DNA from: Legionella rubrilucens | Lineage (GTDB): Bacteria > Pseudomonadota > Gammaproteobacteria > Legionellales > Legionellaceae | DNA length: 64,000 bases | Direction of reading: 5' to 3' | Assembly: GCF_001468125.1 (NCBI RefSeq) | Contig: NZ_LNYT01000007.1 | Coordinates: 483,125-547,124, forward strand | Notes under the pieces: generated by a model | Seen by the model: only the letters and a program-made list of their open reading frames with translations | Database searches by the model: none | Told to the model about the DNA's origin: nothing | Translations under genes and position numbers: made by a program | Part shown: one piece after another, positions 1-9,100 of the stretch | How positions within the stretch are numbered: the first letter of the stretch is position 1 | Layout of the letters: every line of letters begins with the position of its first letter

Positions 1-401
1 CCGTCTATGATGATTTTGCGCATCACCCCACGGCCATCGGCAAAACCATCGAGGCATTAAAGCAAAGCCAGCGGCATCAACGGATTTTTGCGGTCATGGA
101 ATTCGCGTCCTATACCATGCGCTCGGGCGTGCATGCGGCAGACATGGCGAAGGCGCTGGCGCCGGTTGATGGCGCCTTTGTCTTAAATCCCCAGCAGTTT
201 AATCTCGCTGACTTAGCCAGGACCTGGACTTGTCCCTATCAATTGCTACCGGATACCGACAGCATCATTGCCAGCCTGGTCAATACCGTGCAGCCGGGCG
301 ATGCCGTGTTGATTATGAGTAACCGGGGCTTTGATAACATTCATCAGCAGTTGGTTCGCCGCATTGATGAACGCTTCTTATCCGCCTCATCCATGATTTA
401 A
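1..401 (+). CDS. mpl: UDP-N-acetylmuramate:L-Ala-gamma-D-Glu-meso-DAP ligase, C-terminal fragment
   Basis: Only the last ~132 residues lie in the window; the frame is open from base 3 and ends at a TAA at 399-401. The fragment begins with VYDDFAHHPTAI, the signature at the start of the C-terminal domain of Mur ligases, and later has GDAVLIMSNRGFD, which fits Mpl better than MurC. Mpl reattaches the recycled murein tripeptide to UDP-MurNAc in the cytoplasm, saving de novo peptide synthesis. MurC is the main alternative; the short tail and the NRGFDN motif favour Mpl. The 5' part, including the ATP-binding centre, is outside the window. Confidence 0.85.
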   Translation, partial: VYDDFAHHPTAIGKTIEALKQSQRHQRIFAVMEFASYTMRSGVHAADMAKALAPVDGAFVLNPQQFNLADLARTWTCPYQLLPDTDSIIASLVNTVQPGDAVLIMSNRGFDNIHQQLVRRIDERFLSASSMI

Positions 402-629
402 AGCAAAGGTTATTGCAAATTCTTTGGCAGGTTGTTATAAAAAAAGAAAGTGCTGATTAACAAGATCTCTGCACTCTGGTATTTTTGTTAACCCTAATAC
501 CAAAAAAGTTGCAAATAAATACCGACAGGCTTACAAGATGTGCGTGGTTGATTGATGGGCAACATAACGGACTGACTTTTATCATCCTTAATGACGATGC
601 TCGCTTAACAGCCAGCGTGGAGGATTGCC

Positions 630-1163
630 ATGCCAGACTATAAGGAGTTATTGGAGAAAGCGACGAAGCTGCCTGGAAATCTGGTTGTGGCCCATGATAA
701 ACGTTATTCGTATGTTTCCATGTTTTTTACTTCTGTTTTATGCACCCAGGCCTACACGGATGCCCTGCTGATTCAAAAAACAGCGATTTGTCTCAATCAC
801 TACAAAGCCAGTGAGGAGGATAAGAAATTAATCCTGACAGGGATGTACATTTACGTGGCCAGGAAAAATTACAGCGGTTTGGCCATCCTGGGCGATAACA
901 CGCTGTTGCAATTGCTGCATGACCATCTGAAAATCAAATCATTCACTGAATTCAGCGCCGGCTTCATCAAGGCCTGTTACGAGGAACTGGATAAATTTTC
1001 TGACTGGGTTTATGAACAGAGGGAGTTTGAAGAGCCGCACACGCTCTACACCGCGTTTCCTCACGATATGAAAATCGTGATCCAGGGTCCTATCGCAGAA
1101 GAAAAAAATACTCACGGTTGTCTTGGTCTGGTCTCTGATTGCCTGTCCGGACTGAGAATATAA
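630..1163 (+). CDS. Hypothetical protein, possible effector
   Basis: A 177-residue protein of unknown function. The ATG follows a good GGAGG ribosome-binding site at 619-623. There is no signal peptide or obvious membrane segment, and the sequence looks like a mostly helical cytosolic domain. The N-terminus (MPDYKELLEKATKL) resembles that of the next gene (IPNYESLQKATREL), so the two may share an N-terminal module. The next gene starts 19 bases downstream, so they are probably co-transcribed. It lies between mpl and clpB in an accessory position. A secreted Dot/Icm substrate is possible, but nothing in the sequence proves it. Confidence 0.6.
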   Translation: MPDYKELLEKATKLPGNLVVAHDKRYSYVSMFFTSVLCTQAYTDALLIQKTAICLNHYKASEEDKKLILTGMYIYVARKNYSGLAILGDNTLLQLLHDHLKIKSFTEFSAGFIKACYEELDKFSDWVYEQREFEEPHTLYTAFPHDMKIVIQGPIAEEKNTHGCLGLVSDCLSGLRI

Positions 1164-1182
1164 ATTATTGAAGGGAGGTAGT

Positions 1183-2463
1183 ATGGAGATACCAAATTAT
1201 GAGAGTCTGCAAAAGGCCACGCGGGAACTGATTGGCTCGTTTAATGATCTTGCCAAACGGTATAAGCCGGGTTCCTATCAGGCGCTGCTTCAGGTGGTTA
1301 AGGGCCTGAAAGAAACATACGAACAAAACGTTGAAAAGAAACAACAAAAAAAATCCAGGGGATTGTTCTCATTCACGTATTTCACGAACCCCGCTATTTA
1401 TTTCACGAATACCGTACCCGATCAACTGCGCCTGGAGCAAATTGCCTGCATCACCCAACTGGCAACGACGCTGCCGGAAACCCTGGAAGAAAAAAAGACG
1501 GCCAACTATTTCGGGATTTTATTAGGCAGCATTATTTATCGTTATTTAAGGCTGGAAATGGCCTATCAAGGTTTTTCAGCCGTGGGGTCCGACTCAGAAA
1601 ACTGCGCATTAAAAAAAACCCTGGCCGAGGTGCTTAAATTAAACACGGATAACGCACTGGATGCATTGACTGTGTTTGAGTGCTGCAGTGCCTATCAGAC
1701 GTTTTTAAAGCAGGATAAAATTGCTGATACGTTTGCATACATTAAAAGCGACAAGGAGTTTTTTAGCAAACTAAGCCACGTCATTGCCGAATGTCAAACT
1801 GACAGCGAGATGATCTTAAGGCGCATAGAGTATCTCCACGTCATCCAGAATGTCGATGAGGTCTTAACCCGCCTGGATGGTCCTACCCGTCTGCTCTTCC
1901 CCCCTTTAATTAAAGAATTAAAAGCCGCCATGGCTGAAAAGCAGGAACTCAGTGCAGCAGAGATCCAGGAATTTTGGAAAAAATACGCGGTCAAACTCAA
2001 ACCGCAGGAGGCGGTGTTGCTGGAAAAAATAATGGTGTCAACTATTAAAAAAGAAGAGCTTGATTCTAAAGATTCAAGCATTTCTCCTCTCGAATGCAGG
2101 CTCGGAGACCGATTAAACACGTACAAAAAATATGTTTTGTTTGGCGCGTATGTGACCACTTTGCAAAAGGTCAATGAACTATCCGTCGCCGAGCTGAACC
2201 CGTTGGCAAAAAAAATGAATACCGCGTTGACTGAAACGATCTCTAAGGCACTCAAGATTGATGCCTCAAATCGGCTTGAGAAACAAGACCTGAGATGGGG
2301 CTTTGATTACATGGAGCATTTCTTAAAAACACCTGGTATTGAGGAGCAAATCACTGCCAAGGCCTGGGGAAGAGCCGATATTTTAAAAGGCTATGTGGTG
2401 ACCAGCCACAAAGCGTTGGACGAAGTGGATGAAGTGGATGAAGGTATGGTGTTGAAAGTCTAG
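1183..2463 (+). CDS. Hypothetical protein, effector candidate with acidic tail
   Basis: A 426-residue unknown protein. The ATG at 1183 is preceded by GGGAGG at 1173-1178; an in-frame TTG at 1168 lies upstream of this site and is unlikely to be the start. The protein is largely helical, with no signal peptide. It ends in a short acidic repeat (DEVDEVDEG, from a duplicated GATGAAGTG unit near 2425-2445), which resembles the E-block secretion signals of many Dot/Icm substrates. The start resembles that of the preceding gene. It converges on clpB, with a hairpin between the two stop codons. The function is unknown; the effector idea is inference. Confidence 0.62.
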   Translation: MEIPNYESLQKATRELIGSFNDLAKRYKPGSYQALLQVVKGLKETYEQNVEKKQQKKSRGLFSFTYFTNPAIYFTNTVPDQLRLEQIACITQLATTLPETLEEKKTANYFGILLGSIIYRYLRLEMAYQGFSAVGSDSENCALKKTLAEVLKLNTDNALDALTVFECCSAYQTFLKQDKIADTFAYIKSDKEFFSKLSHVIAECQTDSEMILRRIEYLHVIQNVDEVLTRLDGPTRLLFPPLIKELKAAMAEKQELSAAEIQEFWKKYAVKLKPQEAVLLEKIMVSTIKKEELDSKDSSISPLECRLGDRLNTYKKYVLFGAYVTTLQKVNELSVAELNPLAKKMNTALTETISKALKIDASNRLEKQDLRWGFDYMEHFLKTPGIEEQITAKAWGRADILKGYVVTSHKALDEVDEVDEGMVLKV

Positions 2464-2468
2464 GGCTT

Positions 2469-2487
2469 AGGGCTGCTTCGCAGCCCT
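2469..2487. terminator. Hairpin between convergent genes
   Basis: A perfect 8-bp stem AGGGCTGC/GCAGCCCT with a TTC loop lies in the 31 bases between the unknown gene at 1183 and the clpB stop. There is no U-run on either side, so it may act as a weak bidirectional terminator or simply protect mRNA ends. Confidence 0.45.
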
Positions 2488-2494
2488 GCAGGAA

Positions 2495-5077
2495 TCAAGA
2501 CACCTGTTCAAAGGCCAGATTTCCATTCTGAAGCACCACGTTAATGGTATGCCCTGGCGTAAATTGGCCGGTCAGGATGGACTGGGCTAAGGGATTTTCC
2601 AGTTTTTGCTGAATTGTGCGTTTGAGCGGGCGGGCGCCGTAGACGGGATCAAAACCGGCTTCCGCCAGATAATTCAGCGCGTCTTCGCTGAGGTCAAGGC
2701 CGATATTCTGGGCGCTTAACCGGTGTTGCAGGTAGCGGATTTGAATCGCGGCGATGTTGGCGATTTGCGCCTTGTCAAGCGGATGAAAGACGACGCTGTC
2801 ATCGATGCGGTTAATGAATTCAGGCCTGAAATGCTGCCCGACGATTTCCATGACCGCTGTTTTCATCTGCTCGTAATTGAGTTTGGACGCCATGTCCTGA
2901 ATCAGATGCGATCCTAAGTTGGACGTCATGACAATGACGCTGTTGCGGAAATCAACCGTTCGCCCCTGTCCATCCGTCAGGCGGCCGTCATCCATCACCT
3001 GCAGCAGGATATTAAAGACATCACTGTGCGCCTTTTCCACCTCATCCAGCAGCACCACGGAATAGGGCCGGCGTCTGACGGCCTCCGTCAGGTAGCCGCC
3101 TTCTTCGTAGCCCACATACCCCGGAGGAGCGCCAATTAACCGCGCGACGGAATGCTTTTCCATGAATTCGGACATGTCAATGCGAATCATCGCTTCTTCC
3201 GTGTCAAAAAGAAACGCAGCCAGGGCTTTGCAAAGTTCGGTTTTACCCACACCGGTTGGTCCTAAGAACAGGAATGAACCAATCGGGCGGTTGGGATCGG
3301 CTAAACCGGCACGGGAGCGGCGAATGGCATTGGCCACCGCATCGACCGCTTCATTCTGGCCGATCACGCGTTTGTGTAGGGCTTCTTCCATGTGGAGGAG
3401 TTTCTCTTTTTCCCCTTCAAGCATTTTGGCCACAGGGATACCGGTCCATTTTGATACCACCTCGGCAATTTCTTCCTCCGTGACTTTGTCGCGGAACAAC
3501 TTGGCCTCCTCGCTGTTTTGTCCTTCCCCCGCCTGGGCCAATTGCTTTTCGAGTTCTGGAATACGGCCGTACTGCAGTTCGGACATGCGGGTTAAATCCC
3601 CGGCACGGCGGGCGGTATCGAGTTCTATTTTGGCTTGTTCGAGTGCTTCCTTGATTTGGTTGGCGCCTTGCAGGGCGGCTTTTTCTGACTTCCAGATTTC
3701 CTCAAGATCCGCGTAATTTTTTTCCAGTTCGCCGATGGTGGTTTCGAGATCGTGCAAACGCTTCCTGGAGGCTTCGTCGTGTTCCTTTTTTAAGGCTTCG
3801 CATTCAATTTTCAACTGAATGAGGCGTCTGTCCAGTTTGTCCAGGCTTTCCGGTTTGGAGTCAATTTCCATGCGGATCTGGCTGCCGGCTTCATCAATGA
3901 GATCGATGGCCTTGTCAGGAAGCTGACGATCAGTGATGTAGCGATGCGAGAGGGTTGCTGCGGCAACAATCGCCGGGTCGGTAATCTCAACGCCGTGGTG
4001 CACTTCGTAGCGTTCTTTGAGACCGCGTAAAATGGCAATGGTGTCTTCAACACTGGGCTCATCGACTAAAATTTTCTGAAAACGCCGTTCAAGGGCTGCG
4101 TCTTTTTCGATGTATTGACGGTATTCATCCAATGTGGTGGCGCCGATGCAGTGCAATTCACCGCGTGCCAGCGCCGGTTTCAGCATGTTGCCGGCATCCA
4201 TGGCGCCTTCGGCTTTGCCGGCGCCGACCATGGTGTGCAGTTCATCGATAAACAGGATGATTTGACCTTCCTGCTTGGCCAAATCATTTAACACGCCTTT
4301 CAGGCGCTCTTCAAATTCGCCGCGGAACTTGGCGCCAGCGATGAGAGCCCCCATGTCCAGCGAGAGCAGGCGTTTGTCCTTTAATCCTTCTGGCACTTCG
4401 CCGTTGACTATTCGTTGTGCCAGTCCTTCAACAATGGCGGTTTTTCCTACACCGGGTTCACCGATGAGTACGGGGTTGTTTTTAGTCCGGCGCTGCAAAA
4501 CCTGGATGGTGCGGCGGATTTCATCATCACGGCCGATGACCGGATCCAGTTTCCCCTGTTCGGCGCGTTCGGTGAGATCAAGGGTGTATTTTTCCAGCGC
4601 CTGACGCTGTTCTTCGGCATTGGGATCCGTGACCTTGTCGCCACCGCGGATTTCCTCAATGGCTTTTTCAATGACCTGTTGGCTCGCGCCTGTCTGTTTA
4701 AGCAATTTGGCCAGATTGCCTTCTTCGCTTACGGCGGCCAAAACGAAAAGCTCGCTGGAAATGTAATTGTCCTTGCGCTGCTGCGACAGCTTGTCTGTCA
4801 GATTCAAGAGACGGTTTAACGCATTGGAGATATGGATGTCGCCGCCGGTGCCGCTGACTTTGGGTAATTTATCGAGAGCCTGATCCAGCAGGTTTCTCAG
4901 CATGGGCAGGTTGACGCCAGCCTTGCTGAGCAGGGGACGGCAACTCCCGCCCTGTTGATCGAGCAGGGCTTTTAAGACGTGTTCCGGTTCAATAAATCCA
5001 TTGTCCCGGCCTAAGGCAAGTGATTGGGCATCAGCCAGGGCCATTTGAAATTTGGAGGTGAGCTTATCCATACGCAT
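2495..5077 (-). CDS. clpB: ATP-dependent disaggregase ClpB
   Basis: 860 residues, close to the 857 of E. coli ClpB, with the typical start [10 protein letters not shown]. ClpB is a hexameric AAA+ ring in the cytosol that threads aggregated proteins and works with DnaK/DnaJ/GrpE. Domains in order: Clp N-domain (about 1-150), first AAA+ module with Walker [10 protein letters not shown] near 205, the coiled-coil middle domain (about 400-530) that distinguishes it from ClpA/C, and a second AAA+ module with GPTGVGKTE near 606 and a sensor-like ARPLKR near the C-terminus. There is no ClpP-binding loop that I recognise. A heat-shock-type promoter lies just upstream, and the gene is divergent from sppA. 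Confidence 0.97.
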   Translation of the reverse strand: MRMDKLTSKFQMALADAQSLALGRDNGFIEPEHVLKALLDQQGGSCRPLLSKAGVNLPMLRNLLDQALDKLPKVSGTGGDIHISNALNRLLNLTDKLSQQRKDNYISSELFVLAAVSEEGNLAKLLKQTGASQQVIEKAIEEIRGGDKVTDPNAEEQRQALEKYTLDLTERAEQGKLDPVIGRDDEIRRTIQVLQRRTKNNPVLIGEPGVGKTAIVEGLAQRIVNGEVPEGLKDKRLLSLDMGALIAGAKFRGEFEERLKGVLNDLAKQEGQIILFIDELHTMVGAGKAEGAMDAGNMLKPALARGELHCIGATTLDEYRQYIEKDAALERRFQKILVDEPSVEDTIAILRGLKERYEVHHGVEITDPAIVAAATLSHRYITDRQLPDKAIDLIDEAGSQIRMEIDSKPESLDKLDRRLIQLKIECEALKKEHDEASRKRLHDLETTIGELEKNYADLEEIWKSEKAALQGANQIKEALEQAKIELDTARRAGDLTRMSELQYGRIPELEKQLAQAGEGQNSEEAKLFRDKVTEEEIAEVVSKWTGIPVAKMLEGEKEKLLHMEEALHKRVIGQNEAVDAVANAIRRSRAGLADPNRPIGSFLFLGPTGVGKTELCKALAAFLFDTEEAMIRIDMSEFMEKHSVARLIGAPPGYVGYEEGGYLTEAVRRRPYSVVLLDEVEKAHSDVFNILLQVMDDGRLTDGQGRTVDFRNSVIVMTSNLGSHLIQDMASKLNYEQMKTAVMEIVGQHFRPEFINRIDDSVVFHPLDKAQIANIAAIQIRYLQHRLSAQNIGLDLSEDALNYLAEAGFDPVYGARPLKRTIQQKLENPLAQSILTGQFTPGHTINVVLQNGNLAFEQVS

Positions 5078-5127
5078 AGTGCAGTCTCTCTTAAATGAGT
5101 TATTTAAATTAACGGATACCTACCGTA

Positions 5128-5155
5128 AAATGAGGTTCTAATTCAAAAAATCAAG
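5128..5155 (-). promoter_or_regulatory. Sigma-32 (RpoH)-type promoter of clpB
   Basis: On the minus strand the sequence reads CTTGATT, 13 bases, then CCTCATTT. The RpoH consensus is CTTGAAA-(about 13)-CCCCATNT, so both boxes and the spacing fit well. The -10 box lies about 50 bases before the clpB ATG. Heat-shock control of clpB is well established in Gammaproteobacteria. The region is shared with the divergent sppA start at 5164. Confidence 0.72.
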
Positions 5156-5163
5156 TAGCTACT

Positions 5164-6117
5164 ATGAACAATAATCCGACTCAGGACAATCTCGAATCGC
5201 AAACCCTGTTAAATAAACTGGTGATCGAATACCTGCGCGAACAACGACGTAAACGCCGCTGGCGATGGATTGTGCGGGCAGTCATTGCCCTGCTCATTGT
5301 TTACTTTTATTTTGCTGCATCAAGCCTCAGTGATGACAGAACCGCTAAAAACAAACCGCATGTCGGCCTTGTTGATATCGAGGGGACTATTTCGGATACC
5401 GACACAGCCAGTGCTGATAATTTTGCCAAAAGCCTGGCTGCCGCCTACAAAAGCAAGGGGTTACGGGCTTTGCTTGTCCGCATCAATAGCCCCGGAGGCA
5501 GCCCGGTGCAGGCGGACTACATGTACAATACCCTGCAGTATTACCGTAAAAAATACCCCAGCATTAAAACCTATGCGGTCTGTGTCGATATCTGTGCTTC
5601 CGCGGCCTACTATGTCGCAGCAGGTACTGATGAGATTTATGCCAATCCTTCCAGCATGGTAGGCTCCATCGGGGTGCTTTATAATGGGTTTGGTTTTGTC
5701 GACGCCATCCAGAAACTGGGCATCACCCGCCGTCTGCAAACCGCCGGTACCAATAAAGCTTTCCTCGATCCCTTTTCTCCAAGCACGCCTGAGCAGCAGC
5801 AAATGCTGCAAACCATGCTCAATGAGGTGCATCAGCAATTCATTGACAAGGTGAAACAGGGACGCGGCAGCCGCCTTAAAATTGATGGCGATACGTTTTC
5901 AGGTTTATTCTGGACGGGGACTCAATCGAAAGAAAGAGGACTCATTGACGGCTTTGCCAGCAGCGGTGAACTCCTGCGTGACATCATCAAACGCGAGGAG
6001 GTTATTGATTACACTTACAAGCAAAGCGTGTTTGACCGCATGACAAAAAACATTGGTGCCGCAGTAGCCAATCAATTACCGGCTGCACTGGGATTAAAAG
6101 GCGGGATTCAGGAGTAA
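5164..6117 (+). CDS. sppA: Signal peptide peptidase SppA, 36 kDa type (S49)
   Basis: 317 residues. An N-terminal cytoplasmic stretch rich in Arg/Lys (REQRRKRRWRW) is followed by one membrane segment (about 37-55) and a ClpP-fold S49 domain. Ser146 in ICASAAYYVA and Lys198 in GTNKAFLDPF line up with the Ser/Lys dyad known for short-form SppA; the numbering is almost that of the Bacillus enzyme. The protein should cut signal peptides left in the membrane after export. It is the single-domain form, unlike the long tandem E. coli SppA. It is divergent from clpB and convergent with pilY1. The Shine-Dalgarno sequence is weak. Confidence 0.9.
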   Translation: MNNNPTQDNLESQTLLNKLVIEYLREQRRKRRWRWIVRAVIALLIVYFYFAASSLSDDRTAKNKPHVGLVDIEGTISDTDTASADNFAKSLAAAYKSKGLRALLVRINSPGGSPVQADYMYNTLQYYRKKYPSIKTYAVCVDICASAAYYVAAGTDEIYANPSSMVGSIGVLYNGFGFVDAIQKLGITRRLQTAGTNKAFLDPFSPSTPEQQQMLQTMLNEVHQQFIDKVKQGRGSRLKIDGDTFSGLFWTGTQSKERGLIDGFASSGELLRDIIKREEVIDYTYKQSVFDRMTKNIGAAVANQLPAALGLKGGIQE

Positions 6118-6123
6118 AGGCCT

Positions 6124-6148
6124 GCCTCCCCTGACCCGCAGGGGAGGC
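6124..6148. terminator. Bidirectional hairpin between sppA and pilY1
   Basis: A perfect 10-bp inverted repeat GCCTCCCCTG/CAGGGGAGGC with a 5-base loop lies between the two convergent stop codons. No long U-run follows. Its position suggests transcript-end processing or termination for both genes. Confidence 0.55.
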
Positions 6149-6155
6149 TGATGAC

Positions 6156-9100
6156 CTATTGCAGTTGCCGCCAGGATTGCCGGCCAAAAATTTGTTTACC
6201 CGGGTTTTCATGAACTTTTTGAATACCGCCGCTGGTGCCTGGCAGGTATTTGTATTCTTTATCACCCGCATTCAATACAGACGGTGTGGCAATCAAACCC
6301 ACGGAAGCCTTCATGCCGCTGACCGGAACAGTGTAGTTTTGTCCACCGTTGCTGTAGGTCACGGAGTCATTGACATCAAAATTATTGTCGTTGTTGATAT
6401 CAAACACATTGTAATTCAACCGCGCTCCCGTGAAGGCATCCAGTTCCATAAGCCAGCTTTCGCCTCCAAAATCGCAGGGATCGCTGGTGGGTATGATGGT
6501 TGAGAAGATGATTTTGCCGCTCAGATACAGCATGTTGGACACGACCCGCTCGCCGCGTGCATTGCCATTGTAGACTAAATCCATGTACCAGCCGCGATCA
6601 TTGTTGGCCAATAAATTATTGCTGGTGACACGTAGGCCGTTTTGTTCATAGATGATGGTTTGCTGGCGCAATTGGGCGCGTCCGGTAATGACAGAGGTAT
6701 TGTCATCCCTTAACGCATAAATGGTTTGTACGCTGGTATCGGTTTTATCACTGGGTTCAATGTATTTGCCGGTACCAATGTAAATCTGCAGGCCTGAGGC
6801 TGAGAAATTCAGTCTGGAAACGGCGGGCTTGGACGTGATGGGTTGCCGTTTACCGCCGCTGTCGGTGGCCACAAACAGGGGTTTGGGCGTGCTGCCCTGT
6901 TTGTAGGCGAAATCCCACTGATTGGGGTTGCTGGCGGAAACATTGATTTTCCATAAATTACCAAACAAATCGCCGACATAGACAGTATCGGCAATCGCAT
7001 TGCCGTCTAAGTCCACGACCGTGGGGCTGGACATGCCGTTCGGGCGGCCCAGAGACAGCGGATCCGCGCTCATGCCCACACCGGTATCCAGTTTTTTAAT
7101 CAACGTTCCCGTCGCGATATCGACAATATAAAGGACGGCGTTGCCGGTGGTGCTGGCATTGCCATCGGTGGCGGTGTTGTTATAGCCGTTGCCAAAAATG
7201 GCAGCCCACTGGCCATTGGCCATTCGGACGATGGATGCCTGGCTGTAGGTGAATCCCAAATCGGCGTCATCCGTATCATTGAATTCCCATTTCACAATGC
7301 CCGGGGCGCCATTTTCAGTAAACTGGGTCGGATCTGTCACATCCAGGGCATAAACACCCTGGCCGCCGCCATTCAAGGTGCCCACAAGCACCGTACGCCA
7401 CTCACTGTTAATGTAGACGTCAATGACCGTCGGTGAGCCGTCCACGTAATACCGGTGGGCGTAATTGGGATTGGTCAATTGATTTAAGGTTTTAAAAAGG
7501 CTGGCGGGGACATAGGCAAAGACCTCAACCCCTGTGACTGCATCAAACGCATGCAGCATCCCGTCGTTGGCGCCCACGTAGATTATTGCGCGACGGTTTA
7601 AATTGTTTTCACGGAAAATGCCGTAAGGACTGCTGTTTTCCGGGGCTCCTCCAGCCCAGGTGACCGGGTATTGCTGGTTGGGCACTTTAATCACCAGCGG
7701 GGTGGAGTTAATGATGTCGCCCAGCAGCGTGGTGCGATTACGGAAAGTTCCGCCGTTTTTCTGTTCCAGCGATTTATCCCCGCGCAGGAAATTCAAGCGG
7801 TTGCTGCCTTGCCCGTCACTCACGGCCGTCACCGGATTTAAATTCAAAGCCGTCACCTGGGATACGTCCAGTTCTGTATTGGTGGGGGAGGCCGGGTTTG
7901 AAGGCCAACGGAATTTAATGCCTGTGTTGTTGGAGGGCTTAAAGGTGATGATGTGACGCCCTGTGCTGAAATTTTGAAGGCTCAGCTTCTGGGAGGCATC
8001 CCAGAGGGAGCCTTGCGGTCCTGAACCGGTAAAGAGAATATTCCCGTTCGTTTCATCAATGTCAAAGGCCAGCAATTGGCCGCTCCAGTCTTTGGTTCTG
8101 AAAATAGCCTGATAAATCAGGGTATCAGAAGCTAAGAAACCGCTGCTTAAGGCGGCGGATGAGAAGGAACCTGTTCTGTCCAAGATTAAGGCAAAAGCCT
8201 TGGCCAGTTGAGCCCGCAGGCTGTTGGCATTGGTCACCAGAAAATAGTTATCCGGATCGTTGTCATTGTCGGTATCGAATTCCGTGTTCACATCCGGGGT
8301 ATTGTTATTATTGGAATCAATGAATCCGCCCCATTTGGCCGCATACCACAGCGGGGATTTCAGTACAGTGGCCGACGGGGTGGAGCTCGGGGTAAAGGTT
8401 CGAGTGGTGGTTAAGGGTAATGCCACCCAATCATTCCAGGTACCGCCCGGCGGCTGTCCGGGAGGCGTGTCCAAAAAGTAATTGACGTCACTGCCAGCGG
8501 CTGTGTCGACATCCCGTACCTCAAGATACACCCCGTCCTGCGTGGTACCGGAAATGACATACCCCATGTGCTGGGTGATCCCGCCAGCGGCGTAGATGGA
8601 GTCGCAGGCAATGGTCAGCGTGTTGTCGGCATTGACGGTGATGGTGTATTTGACAATCGCATCCATGTCAAAATCAGCGCCCTGCTGCAAGTCGGCAAAA
8701 TTTACCCTCAGCACGGCCTGTGTGGGAGTTAAGGACTCAATATAATAATCGACAATTTCATTGGTAGGCTGGTATTGGCCCTGGGTTGCATTGATACTGA
8801 AGCCGGCGACGGATTTCCCGAAAGGCAGCACGGTAATCGGGTTGCCCCCCACAAAAAATTTAAGTTCAGGCATGGGGGCGGACAGCGCGATTAAATAGGA
8901 TTTGGCATTTTGTTCCCCCTGAGCGCTGTTGATATCATTAATCCAGGCATACCAGGCCACGCTGGCTGGATAATAACTGCCTTCGGAGTTGGCTTCCAAT
9001 GGGGCAAGACCACGGATATTACCGAAACTGGTGACGGTTTTAGGCTTGGGAGACCCATCGGCTGTGGCGCCGGATTGGCCAATGAAAGCCAGCAGGCTTG

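Noticed and set aside
478-501. GGTATT/AATACC inverted repeat upstream of the gene at 630
   Set aside because: Six base pairs with a 12-base AT-rich loop is close to chance, and no terminator tail follows.
4275-4819. Long open frames antisense to clpB
   Set aside because: They follow the codon structure of clpB on the other strand, have no ribosome-binding sites and no family-like sequence.
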